A stretch of 6,673 bases of DNA, taken from NCBI GenBank assembly GCA_945874515.1, contig CAMCHA010000150.1:1-6673 (forward strand). The letters are read 5' to 3'. This DNA is from Asaia bogorensis. GTDB taxonomy: Bacteria > Pseudomonadota > Alphaproteobacteria > Acetobacterales > Acetobacteraceae. Under the pieces are notes generated by a model that ran no database searches, was not told the origin of the DNA, and saw nothing but the letters and a program-made list of their open reading frames with translations. Both the position numbers and the translations under genes were made by a program. This document shows, one piece after another, positions 1 to 6,455 of the stretch (its first letter is position 1; each line of letters opens with the position of its first letter).

Positions 1-176
1 TGGCGCCGCGCTTGGATGGCAGCGAAGGCGCCTTCCGATATTTCCGTGGGCCGGCCAGAAGCGGCCATGGCCGCGACATAAGCCGCGCGATTCCAGGCGG
101 GTGTCTGCGCCTTGATTGCTGGTGCAAACAGTAAGCCTGCACTAGTGAGCGCGAGGGAACGGCGAGATAAAAACAT
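1..176 (-). CDS. Exported protein of unknown function, N-terminal part only
   Basis: The reading frame opens with ATG at 174-176 and runs off the left edge, so only 58 residues are visible. They begin MFLSRRSLALTSAGLLFAPA and look like an export signal: a short basic n-region, a hydrophobic stretch, and a probable cleavage site after the Ala of IKA. The SRRSLAL block resembles a twin-arginine (Tat) motif, with Leu in place of the usual Phe and no following Lys, so a Sec signal with two arginines is also possible. The start is well supported: AAGGA lies 7 nt upstream, and the ATG follows the stop of the membrane-protein gene after only 2 nt, so the two genes are very probably co-transcribed. 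The mature part that is visible (about QTPAWNRAAYVAAMAASGRP onward) contains no motif that I recognise. I therefore assign no function beyond likely export to the periplasm or envelope. Confidence 0.8.
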   Translation of the reverse strand, partial: MFLSRRSLALTSAGLLFAPAIKAQTPAWNRAAYVAAMAASGRPTEISEGAFAAIQARR

Positions 177-178
177 GA

Positions 179-2545
179 TCACTTCCTTGGCCAAACAAGA
201 GTGGTAGCGAGATAACAAATACTACCGAAAAGCAAAAGGGCTGAAAGGCCCATACCATGCCCGACCAAGTTGGCGAGCGGTGTGGCCACCACGGAAAAGG
301 CGCCATTCAGCGCCCAAGCCCAGGGCAGCAAAGCGGGGCCTTCCTGCTGAAATCGATCAAGCCCCAGCGGAAATGGCAAGCCAAGCGCGATGGAGATTGG
401 GCCGAGAACCAGCACCAGCATGGCCACGCGCAAGGCCCAGGGCCAATCGAGAATCGCAAGAATACCGGCATGGGCCAAGCCGATGGCCAGCAGGCAAGAC
501 CCCACCACAATCAGTGCTATCCATCTGAGTGTTGTCGCAGGCTTTGTCACGCGCTCAACCATCATGGCGCCAAGCCCGGAACAGACCAGCATCACGGTCA
601 AGACCAGCGCGAAGCCAAAAGTCCGGTCGCCCAACAGCAGCACCGCATATTCGATGAAGGCGATTTCAATGAGTAAAAATCCAAGCCCGAGTGCCGGGAA
701 ATAAATCAACGCGCGCCCCAGGATCGCTTTCGAAACACGCAAGGTTCCGCGCGCGAATATCGGCAAGGCGCTCACCAGGAAGGCCAGGATGATCGCCTGC
801 GCCAATACCGCCATATTCACCAGCAGGCCGATTTCCTGTTGTGGCAGGATTTCCATGCGCTCTAGCGCAGCGGGCAAGGCTGGCAGCCTTACCAAAGGCG
901 ATAGCCATGGCCGATCCGCGGTAATCGGTGAACGGTCAAAGGCATCAAGGGGCATGGTACCGGCCAGCAGCATGCGCATTTCCTCGGCCACCGCATCGCT
1001 GGGCGCACCTGTTTGCACCATGCCGGAATCGAGTGAAATCGCCGGCAGGTCATTCCAAATTTCGCGGCCTTCCAGGGAAAGATGCGGCGCGTAGGAAATG
1101 TCGAAGGACCTGGCTTCGGCAAAGGCCAGCAGCTTTTCCATACGCTCTGGCGTCAGCGGATCGCGGGCCATCAGCACGCGCAAATTCCACGCCGATCTGA
1201 TCACCGCCATATGCGCCGCGGGTTCCTTGATGCCCGCCTGCAACAGCGCCGCATGGGCAGTGGCCAGCACGCGCACAGCATAGACTGGCAATTCGCGAAT
1301 GCCGATCGGCAGGGAAATCATGCCACCCGGCTGAAGCATCCCAAGCAAGTCCGCCAAAGCTTCAACCGTATAGGTATGGCGGTTCGCATCGGCCGCGCCA
1401 AGAAAATCACCAGAGATATCCACCAGATCATAGAGACCTTCTGCCCTGAGTGGATGCGCATCTGAAATCTGAACGCGCGGGTCCCGTTGCAAGGCGGGTG
1501 AAGGACCGAAGCCCTGCATCAAGGCTTCGCGCAACATTGGTTCAGGTTCAATCACAGTGACGCCAGCGGCACCGAGCTTCAGCACCTCCGCCACGCGAAA
1601 ACCGCCGGCGGCGCCAAGGATAAGAACGCGTGGCTGGGCCAGCATGGCATAAGGCGCGGCATCAAGTGCTGCTGGGGCATGGCCGGCCTGGGGCGTTTCC
1701 GTCGGAAGTGCCGCGATGCGCGCGCCATCCCGATAAAGCCCGAAAGCGCGTGGCGGCGCGGGTGTGCCACGCGCGCCGGCATTATTGGACACATCCGTAT
1801 CCAATCTTTCAGTGAAATTATCGAGCAATTGGTAAACGCCGCGTGGCGTATAGCGTTCCGCCACCACCCGGCTTTCCGGCACATTCAAGGGCGCATAGAT
1901 CGGCTTGAACTCATTCACACGCGGGCTAGCAAGCAGGAAAATCGCGACCTCTGCCACCAGTAAGCATCCCAGCGCCGCCACGCGCCACGCACCCTTGGCT
2001 GTTAAAATCGTAGCCACGGCAAGCAAGGGCAGCAAGACCGGCACAAGGTGGAAAGGGTGCAGCACCGCCATCAGCACCAGCGCAAGGCAGGCACCCAAAC
2101 CAGCGCCGAGCAGATCATACCCATAGACCTTGCCGACCTGGTGTGAATAGACAACGAAATTCAATGAAACCGCAAAGCCCGCCAGGAAGAAGAATGGAAA
2201 TAGCGCCGCGTAGTAAAGCGCTATATTGCCAAGCTGCGGCCAGACGGTTGCGGGGTTTTGCAGCTCAAGCGGGTTGAAGCCATTGCTTGTGGTGGCAATC
2301 CAGCCCGCAGCACCAGTCAGCAACATGGCCAAAGGCAGGCTCGGCAAAAGCCAGCCGGCATGGCGGAGAAAAACCTGCCGCCCCAACACCATGACCACGC
2401 CCGAGACAGCGAACCCCACCATGGCGATAGAAATCACCCAATAGCCATACTCAGACCAGGAAGCGACGGCGAAAAAGCGCGTGAGCGCGATTTCAACACC
2501 AACCGCCGTGGCGGCGATCAGAAACAGGGGCAATAGGGTAAGCAT
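179..2545 (-). CDS. Polytopic membrane protein with a central spermidine-synthase-like (SAM-fold) domain
   Basis: This 788-residue protein has three parts. Residues 1-206 are an N-terminal membrane module of about six or seven helices. Residues 207-565 are a soluble domain. Residues 570-785 are a second membrane module. The soluble domain has a Rossmann-type nucleotide-binding pattern: RVLILGAAGGF (306-316), VTVIEPEP (329-336) with an acidic residue at the end of strand 2, an ISDAH block (360-364), and YDLVDISGDF (372-381). These correspond to the GGGDG, ELD, DA and DSxDP blocks of spermidine synthases. Each is altered, so true aminopropyltransferase activity is doubtful. A TADRPW motif (542-547) resembles the TDDRPY/F motif of membrane-bound SpdSyn-like proteins. 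The two membrane modules share EIA (18-20 and 627-629), SG (48-49 and 656-657) and aromatic-x-L-x-GA (143-148 and 744-749), which looks like an internal duplication. The start overlaps the hydrolase stop by 1 nt (TGATG). The Shine-Dalgarno is weak, so coupling to upstream translation is likely. Substrate and role are unknown; automatic names such as spermidine synthase or methyltransferase should be treated with caution. Confidence 0.9.
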   Translation of the reverse strand: MLTLLPLFLIAATAVGVEIALTRFFAVASWSEYGYWVISIAMVGFAVSGVVMVLGRQVFLRHAGWLLPSLPLAMLLTGAAGWIATTSNGFNPLELQNPATVWPQLGNIALYYAALFPFFFLAGFAVSLNFVVYSHQVGKVYGYDLLGAGLGACLALVLMAVLHPFHLVPVLLPLLAVATILTAKGAWRVAALGCLLVAEVAIFLLASPRVNEFKPIYAPLNVPESRVVAERYTPRGVYQLLDNFTERLDTDVSNNAGARGTPAPPRAFGLYRDGARIAALPTETPQAGHAPAALDAAPYAMLAQPRVLILGAAGGFRVAEVLKLGAAGVTVIEPEPMLREALMQGFGPSPALQRDPRVQISDAHPLRAEGLYDLVDISGDFLGAADANRHTYTVEALADLLGMLQPGGMISLPIGIRELPVYAVRVLATAHAALLQAGIKEPAAHMAVIRSAWNLRVLMARDPLTPERMEKLLAFAEARSFDISYAPHLSLEGREIWNDLPAISLDSGMVQTGAPSDAVAEEMRMLLAGTMPLDAFDRSPITADRPWLSPLVRLPALPAALERMEILPQQEIGLLVNMAVLAQAIILAFLVSALPIFARGTLRVSKAILGRALIYFPALGLGFLLIEIAFIEYAVLLLGDRTFGFALVLTVMLVCSGLGAMMVERVTKPATTLRWIALIVVGSCLLAIGLAHAGILAILDWPWALRVAMLVLVLGPISIALGLPFPLGLDRFQQEGPALLPWAWALNGAFSVVATPLANLVGHGMGLSALLLFGSICYLATTLVWPRK
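184..188 (-). promoter_or_regulatory. Strong Shine-Dalgarno for the exported-protein gene
   Basis: The minus strand reads AAGGA 7 nt before the ATG at 176, within the last codons of the upstream membrane-protein gene (the AGG AAG TGA end). It is the best ribosome-binding site in the accessory tail. It decides the start and suggests that this gene can be translated at a higher rate than the gene before it. Confidence 0.65.
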
Positions 2546-3399
2546 CAGGTCCAGGCTGCCTTATGTGTGAGAAATTGCGATAATTCAGTATTGAACCGAT
2601 CCGCCTGATCCACAAAAAGTGCGTGGCCGGCATCCTCATAGATTGAGGTGGTCGGTGCGGGATGGCGCGTGGCCACCGCTTCCGCTTGGGTGCGCAGCCG
2701 TGGCGTTACGGCATAGAAAACCGGGCGGCGCGTTGCGTAAAGCGCCTGGCGCCAGAATTCCCGCGGACGAGGATAGGAAAGCAGCTTGATGGAAGCTTCC
2801 ACAGGCATGCGCTGGGCTTCACGCGCAATGCCATCCAAATAGGCGGCATCCTGGGGCGTGCGATACATGCTGTTCACAAAGCCGCGCATGGTCTTGTCGC
2901 GTTCCTTGCGCAGATTGGTGAAGAAACTGGAAGCGCGCGGCGGTGGCGGATCAGCCTCCCCCACTGAATTGTCAATCAGCACAAGACCCGCAAGGCGCGA
3001 ATCCCCCTTTAGATCAAGCCAAGAAAGCGCATCCAGCACGCCAAGCGACCAGCCAGCCACCACAACGCGCCCAGGCGGCAATTGGTCCAACAAATCGGCA
3101 ATATCGCGCCCGCGGCGTTCCGGTTCATAGCCTTGTGCGGGAATGGCACTTTGCCCCTGGCCGCGCGGGTCGAAAGCAATGACAGTGAAGCGTTGTTGGA
3201 AATAAGCGATCTGCGGGGCGAAGATGCGCGCTGGCATGCACCAGCCAGGCACGAAAACCAGAAGGCGCCCGCGGCCGTTTTGCGCGTAATGCAGGCGCAC
3301 CCCGTCGCTTGATCGGAAGAACTTGCTCGGTGCGGCGGCGCTGGCGTTGCGGACCAGAAGGAAAGGTGCCGCCAGCAGCGCGCGGCGTGCGGCGTTCAT
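2545..3399 (-). CDS. Exported alpha/beta-hydrolase-fold protein
   Basis: This is a 284-residue protein. The N-terminus (basic NAARR, hydrophobic ALLAAPFLLV, then NASA before AAPS) looks like a Sec signal peptide cut near residue 21, placing the enzyme in the periplasm or envelope. The mature part has the alpha/beta hydrolase order: VFVPGW (48-53) in the oxyanion-loop position, FDPRGQGQS (76-84), the nucleophile elbow GWSLG (116-120) with Ser118, and DAGHALF (256-262) with His259. The usual acid after strand 7 is not obvious: that position reads YAVTPRL (229-235) with no Asp or Glu. Asp143 in LVLIDNS could replace it, as in fold members whose acid follows strand 6. The substrate cannot be inferred; the family includes esterases, lipases, C-C hydrolases and haloperoxidases. 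The ATG overlaps the recR stop as ATGA, and GAGG lies 8 nt upstream, so translation is probably coupled to recR. The stop overlaps the next start by one base. Confidence 0.92.
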   Translation of the reverse strand: MNAARRALLAAPFLLVRNASAAAPSKFFRSSDGVRLHYAQNGRGRLLVFVPGWCMPARIFAPQIAYFQQRFTVIAFDPRGQGQSAIPAQGYEPERRGRDIADLLDQLPPGRVVVAGWSLGVLDALSWLDLKGDSRLAGLVLIDNSVGEADPPPPRASSFFTNLRKERDKTMRGFVNSMYRTPQDAAYLDGIAREAQRMPVEASIKLLSYPRPREFWRQALYATRRPVFYAVTPRLRTQAEAVATRHPAPTTSIYEDAGHALFVDQADRFNTELSQFLTHKAAWT

Positions 3400-3992
3400 A
3401 ATGGGCGCCTCGCCTTAAGCGCGGCCGCCAGCGTGCCATCATCCAGCACATCCAAAGCACCGCCAATTGGCACGCCCTGCGCGAGCCGCGTGATGGCAAT
3501 GCCGCTTGGCTTCAGCCGATCCGTCACGTAATGCGCGGTGGTCGCCCCTTCCACCGTTGCGGGCAGGGCCAGGATCACTTCGGTAATGCCATCCTGTTCA
3601 ATCCGCGCCAGCAGCGGCTGAATGGCCAAATCTTCTGGCCCGGTGCCGGATAATGCGGAAAGCATGCCGCCCAGCACGTGAAAAAGCCCCTGATGGGCAT
3701 GGGCGCGTTCCAAAGCCCATAAATCCGCAACCCCTTCCACCACACACACCAGCGTCCGGTCCCGATGCGGATCGCGGCAAATGGCGCAAGGGGATACGGC
3801 GTCCAGATTGCCGCAAACCTCACAGGGTTTGACGGCGGCGGCCGCATCACGCAGCGCCGCAGCCAAGGGAAGCATTTGGCTATCAGGGTCCATCAGCATT
3901 TTAAGCGCGGCGCGTCGCGCGCTGCGCCGACCAAGGCCGGGCAGGCGCGATAGCAGCGCAATCAAATGCTCGATCGGGTCGTTATGCAGCAT
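3396..3992 (-). CDS. recR: Recombination mediator protein RecR
   Basis: RecR works with RecO (and RecF) to load RecA onto SSB-coated single-stranded DNA at gaps during recombinational repair. The 198-residue length matches the family. In order, it shows a helix-hairpin-helix DNA-binding region (about 13-33, LSRLPGLGRRSARRAALKML), a four-cysteine zinc site (Cys57, Cys60, Cys69, Cys72), a Toprim domain starting at about residue 79 (RTLVCVVEGVADLWALE, with Glu86), and a well-kept C-terminal block TRLAQGVPIGGALDVLDDGT (168-187). No key residue appears lost. The start at 3992 gives the expected N-terminus. It is preceded by GAGGAAG, which overlaps the ybaB TGA stop, leaving 16 nt between the genes. 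The TGA stop lies inside the ATGA that starts the downstream hydrolase. Confidence 0.98.
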   Translation of the reverse strand: MLHNDPIEHLIALLSRLPGLGRRSARRAALKMLMDPDSQMLPLAAALRDAAAAVKPCEVCGNLDAVSPCAICRDPHRDRTLVCVVEGVADLWALERAHAHQGLFHVLGGMLSALSGTGPEDLAIQPLLARIEQDGITEVILALPATVEGATTAHYVTDRLKPSGIAITRLAQGVPIGGALDVLDDGTLAAALKARRPL

Positions 3993-4003
3993 CAGGCTGC
4001 ACG

Positions 4004-4010
4004 CTTCCTC
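4004..4010 (-). promoter_or_regulatory. recR Shine-Dalgarno overlapping the ybaB stop
   Basis: The minus strand reads TGAGGAAG at the end of ybaB: the TGA stop runs directly into GAGGAAG, which lies 11 nt before the recR ATG at 3992. A ribosome finishing ybaB would cover this site, a typical layout for translational coupling. Confidence 0.55.
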
Positions 4011-4332
4011 AGAAGGGCAGCTTCATGCCTGGCGGCAAATTCATGCCAGCAGTCGCCTTTTGCATTTCGGCCGCCATGGTCGTTTCCACCTTCTGCTTGG
4101 CATCGGCATGGGCGGCGACGAGCAAATCTTCCAGCACTTCGCGTTCATCCGCATTCATCAGCGAAGGATCAATCGTGACGCGGCGCAAATCACCCTTGCC
4201 GGTCAGGCGTACCACCACCATGCCGCCGCCGGATTGGCCTTCCACTTCGGTGGCTTCCAGCTTGGCCTGCATTTCCTGCATGCGCGATTGCATCTGCTGC
4301 GCCTGCTTCAACATATTGCCCAGGTTCTTCAT
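4009..4332 (-). CDS. ybaB: YbaB/EbfC-family nucleoid-associated protein
   Basis: This is a small DNA-binding protein of the YbaB/EbfC family. Its members form dimers with tweezer-like alpha-helical arms and bind DNA as nucleoid-associated proteins. The 107-residue length is typical. The N-terminal helix (about 1-28) is rich in Gln and Met (MLKQAQQMQSRMQEMQAKL). It is followed by a Gly-rich strand region (SGGGMVVVRLTGKGDLRRV), the DPSLM-x-ADEREVLEDLL block (about 55-70), an Ala-rich C-terminal helix, and a Met/Pro-rich tail NLPPGMKLPF. It lies 12 nt after the dnaX stop and 16 nt before recR, the standard dnaX-ybaB-recR order. A purine-rich GAAAGAG precedes the ATG as a moderate ribosome-binding site. 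The family's exact cellular role is still debated, but family membership here is clear. Confidence 0.96.
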   Translation of the reverse strand: MKNLGNMLKQAQQMQSRMQEMQAKLEATEVEGQSGGGMVVVRLTGKGDLRRVTIDPSLMNADEREVLEDLLVAAHADAKQKVETTMAAEMQKATAGMNLPPGMKLPF

Positions 4333-4344
4333 GGTCTCTTTCGC

Positions 4345-6246
4345 CTAAAAATCATCGGGAGGGGTTTCATCATCGCCGTAAGCGGGTTCGGCATCAGGTG
4401 GCGCGAAATCGCGCGCATCATCATCGGCCAGGGCGGCATTGCGCGAAAGCCCATAGGCATCGGTTGCGCCATCATGCACCGCTTCAATTGTCGCCCCCGG
4501 AAAGGCCGCCAGGATGGCCTGCACCAAGGGATGCGCGCGGGCCGATGTAAGCCGATCCGCCTCCGCTTCCTTGCCTTGTGCGGCCAGTGTCGGTGCGCCG
4601 GCTTCCTGAGTGATGATCACGGTCCAGCGCTGGCCGGTCGCTTCCGTCAGCAGCGCAGTCAATTGCGCGGCCAGATCGCGCGGCGCATCCGGTTCCGGGT
4701 TGATTTCAAGCCGCCCCAACGCAATGCGCACGGGGTGCACACTATGGCGAAGCTGCGCATGCAATAGCGGCTTCACCCCGGAAGCCAGCGCCACAATTTC
4801 CTGCCAGGTGCTGGGCTGCGCTAGCGCGGTCACGGGCGGGCTTGGCGCTGCTTCGGCGCGCACCGGCGCACCGCCGGCCACTGCGCGCAAGCTGCCTCCG
4901 CCACCACCTGGTGCCGGGCGAGGCGCGGAACCTATTTCCCCAGCTTCGGTCAGGCGCTTCACCAGATCACCCGGCGTTGGCATATCCGCAACATGGGCAA
5001 TGCGGATCAGCACCATCTCCGCGGCAGCGCGACGATCAGCACCTTCAAGCTGCAATTCGCCAATGCCCTTCAGCAGCATTTGCCAGGTGCGGCCCAAGAC
5101 CGGCACGGAAAGCCTTTGCGCCAAGGCAGCACCGCGCACACGCTCGGCTTCCGGCAGGGAACCATCCTGGCGCAGCGCCGGGGCCGCGCGAAAGCGCGTC
5201 AGCAAATGGCAGAGCTCCGCCAGATCCTGCAAAATAACCAAGGGATCGGCGCCCAATTCATGTGCGCGATCCATGATGCCAAGTGCGGCGGCAATATCCC
5301 CGCCCATCAGCGCTTCCATCAAATCAATGATCATGGCGCGGTCCGGCAGGCCCAGCATATCGCGCACCGCTTCGGCAGCGACATGCGCGGCGCCGGATTG
5401 GCCAATTGCCTGATCCAACAGGGAAAGCCCATCACGCACGGAACCGTCGGCAGCGCGCGCAATCATTGCCAGCGCATCGGCCTCAGCCGTCACCGCTTCC
5501 TTGTCGCAAATCCGCGCGAAATGCTGCGCCAAGCTATCCTGCGGCACACGGCGCAACGCGAAGGTCTGGCAGCGGCTGCGAATGGTAATGGGTACCTTGC
5601 GCAATTCCGTTGTCGCCAGAATGAAAGTCACGCCGGATGGCGGTTCTTCCAAAGTCTTCAGAAAAGCATTGAAGGCGGCACCCGACAGCATGTGGCATTC
5701 ATCAAGGATAAAAACCTTCTGCCGGCCTTGGCTCGCGCGGAAGCGCAGCGCTTCGCGCAATTCCCGCACATCATCAACGCTATTATTGGAAGCGGCGTCC
5801 AGCTCCACCACATCTGGATGCCGATCCGCGAGTATTGCCTTGCATTCCGGGCAAACGCCGCAGGGGTCCGCGGTGGGGCCGCCCTTGCCATCCACGCCAA
5901 TGCAATTCAGCGCGCGGGCAATGATGCGCGCCGTGGTGGTTTTGCCAACCCCGCGCACGCCCGTCAGCAAAAAAGCATGATGCACGCGCCCTTGGGCAAA
6001 GGCATGGCGCAGCGTACGCACCAGCACATCCTGCCCGATCAAATCATCAAAGCTGGTGGGCCGGTATTTCCGCGCGAGCACGCGGTAGCCGGGCTGTCCC
6101 ACTGGTTTCGCCACCCGGGCGGGCGGCGGCGTCGGTTCGCCGAAAAGACCCGGGCCTTCTGGCGCCGGCGGTTCGGGCAGGTCCGCTTCTTCCGGCTTGT
6201 CATCGCCAGGCGCGGGAAGCGGTGAGCCGAACATATCGGAAGCCAT
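4345..6246 (-). CDS. dnaX: DNA polymerase III subunit tau (clamp-loader ATPase DnaX)
   Basis: DnaX is the clamp-loader ATPase that opens the beta sliding clamp and couples polymerase cores to the replisome. The 633-residue protein has Walker A GVRGVGKT (96-103), a zinc module (Cys115, Cys129, Cys132, Cys135), Walker B/DExx as DECH (182-185), LEEPP (199-203), the SRC motif (224-226), and the sensor-2 block GSVRDGLSLLDQ (268-279). A Pro/Gly/Ala linker spans about 438-478. A C-terminal domain follows (about 480-595), and the end is acidic. The first 53 residues, before YRVLARKYRP, form an acidic Pro-rich extension that E. coli DnaX lacks; such extensions are familiar in alphaproteobacteria. The linker has no A-AAA-AAG slippery run, so a gamma form by programmed frameshifting is not suggested. 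The ATG at 6246 has only a weak GAGAGA about 12 nt upstream. Met5 is an alternative start without a better site. The TAG stop lies 12 nt before ybaB. Confidence 0.97.
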   Translation of the reverse strand: MASDMFGSPLPAPGDDKPEEADLPEPPAPEGPGLFGEPTPPPARVAKPVGQPGYRVLARKYRPTSFDDLIGQDVLVRTLRHAFAQGRVHHAFLLTGVRGVGKTTTARIIARALNCIGVDGKGGPTADPCGVCPECKAILADRHPDVVELDAASNNSVDDVRELREALRFRASQGRQKVFILDECHMLSGAAFNAFLKTLEEPPSGVTFILATTELRKVPITIRSRCQTFALRRVPQDSLAQHFARICDKEAVTAEADALAMIARAADGSVRDGLSLLDQAIGQSGAAHVAAEAVRDMLGLPDRAMIIDLMEALMGGDIAAALGIMDRAHELGADPLVILQDLAELCHLLTRFRAAPALRQDGSLPEAERVRGAALAQRLSVPVLGRTWQMLLKGIGELQLEGADRRAAAEMVLIRIAHVADMPTPGDLVKRLTEAGEIGSAPRPAPGGGGGSLRAVAGGAPVRAEAAPSPPVTALAQPSTWQEIVALASGVKPLLHAQLRHSVHPVRIALGRLEINPEPDAPRDLAAQLTALLTEATGQRWTVIITQEAGAPTLAAQGKEAEADRLTSARAHPLVQAILAAFPGATIEAVHDGATDAYGLSRNAALADDDARDFAPPDAEPAYGDDETPPDDF

Positions 6247-6265
6247 GGCGCGGGGCGGTCTCTCG

Positions 6266-6273
6266 AAAAAGGT
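6266..6273 (-). terminator. T-tract after the SRP RNA hairpin (possible leaky terminator)
   Basis: The closing stem of the SRP RNA (GGAAGG...CCTTCC) is followed on the minus strand by ACC and then five Ts, ending 19 nt before the dnaX ATG. A long GC-rich stem followed by a U-tract fits an intrinsic terminator or a processing boundary. The tract is short. No separate dnaX promoter fits in the gap, so dnaX probably depends on readthrough or on a promoter inside or upstream of ffs. Confidence 0.45.
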
Positions 6274-6369
6274 GGAAGGCCGGCAAGCGACCCGAACAAG
6301 AACCCGTTACGGCTGCTTCCTTCCGGACCTGACCGGGTTGGCGAGGAGCCCGTCCACCGCCGACCTTCC
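6274..6369 (-). ncRNA. ffs: Small signal recognition particle RNA (4.5S type)
   Basis: The minus strand carries the near-invariant SRP domain IV core, GGTCAGGTCCGGAAGGAAGC followed by AGCC (6334-6311), with a GGAA tetraloop closed by CC/GG and the asymmetric internal loop that binds Ffh. The flanks close into one long hairpin. The 5' GGAAGGTCGGC (from 6369) pairs with the 3' GCCGGCCTTCC (ending at 6274) over 11 pairs with one G-U, and CAACCCG pairs with CGGGTT nearer the loop. The length of about 96 nt matches the small bacterial form without the Alu domain. The RNA acts with Ffh and FtsY in co-translational targeting to the inner membrane. The exact ends may differ by a few bases. It lies 27 nt upstream of dnaX in the same direction. 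Confidence 0.96.
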
Positions 6370-6377
6370 GACAGCAC

Positions 6378-6406
6378 CATATCATGTCCCTATGCCCCAA
6401 TGCCAA
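6378..6406 (-). promoter_or_regulatory. Candidate sigma-70-type promoter for ffs (and dnaX)
   Basis: Upstream of the SRP RNA the minus strand reads TTGGCA (6406-6401, five of six matches to TTGACA). After 17 nt comes GATATG (6383-6378), a weak -10 (three of six), 8 nt before the expected RNA 5' end at 6369. TATGGT (6381-6376, four of six) is an alternative -10 with a 19-nt spacer. The position is right for a stable-RNA promoter, but the -10 match is poor, so this is only a candidate. Confidence 0.4.
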
Positions 6407-6443
6407 TGGGGGGGATTGGTTGCCCAGCGCAGGGCCGCGTGGC

Positions 6444-6447
6444 AGGG
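6444..6447 (+). promoter_or_regulatory. Shine-Dalgarno deciding the nudC start
   Basis: AGGG lies 8 nt before the ATG at 6456-6458. The alternative in-frame ATG at 6384 has no purine-rich element upstream and would add 24 residues unlike the family, so this site favours 6456. Confidence 0.5.
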
Positions 6448-6455
6448 TCCTGTTT

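Noticed and set aside
179..2545. Calling the membrane protein a true spermidine synthase (speE) for polyamine biosynthesis
   Set aside because: The glycine-rich and catalytic Asp blocks differ from the enzyme consensus, the protein is more than twice the usual length with two membrane modules, and no speD-like partner lies nearby.
3781..4767. A 328-codon plus-strand open frame across recR, ybaB and the end of dnaX
   Set aside because: It crosses three real genes and their junctions on the opposite strand. Its His/Leu/Arg-rich translation lacks domain logic, and it has no ribosome-binding site of note.
4850..4935. Possible programmed frameshift site in the dnaX linker that would make a gamma form
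   Set aside because: The Gly-rich linker is encoded by mixed GGT/GGC/GGA codons without an A-AAA-AAG heptamer or a long A or T run, so there is no sequence support.
4993..6225. A 410-codon open frame on the plus strand, antisense to dnaX
   Set aside because: Its translation is rich in His, Gln and Arg and has no recognisable domain. It lies entirely opposite a well-conserved dnaX, as expected of an antisense shadow in GC-rich coding DNA.
6384..6455. Upstream in-frame ATG as the nudC start
   Set aside because: It has no Shine-Dalgarno and adds residues unlike the NudC N-terminus, and it lies in the probable promoter region. The ATG at 6456 has AGGG at 8 nt.
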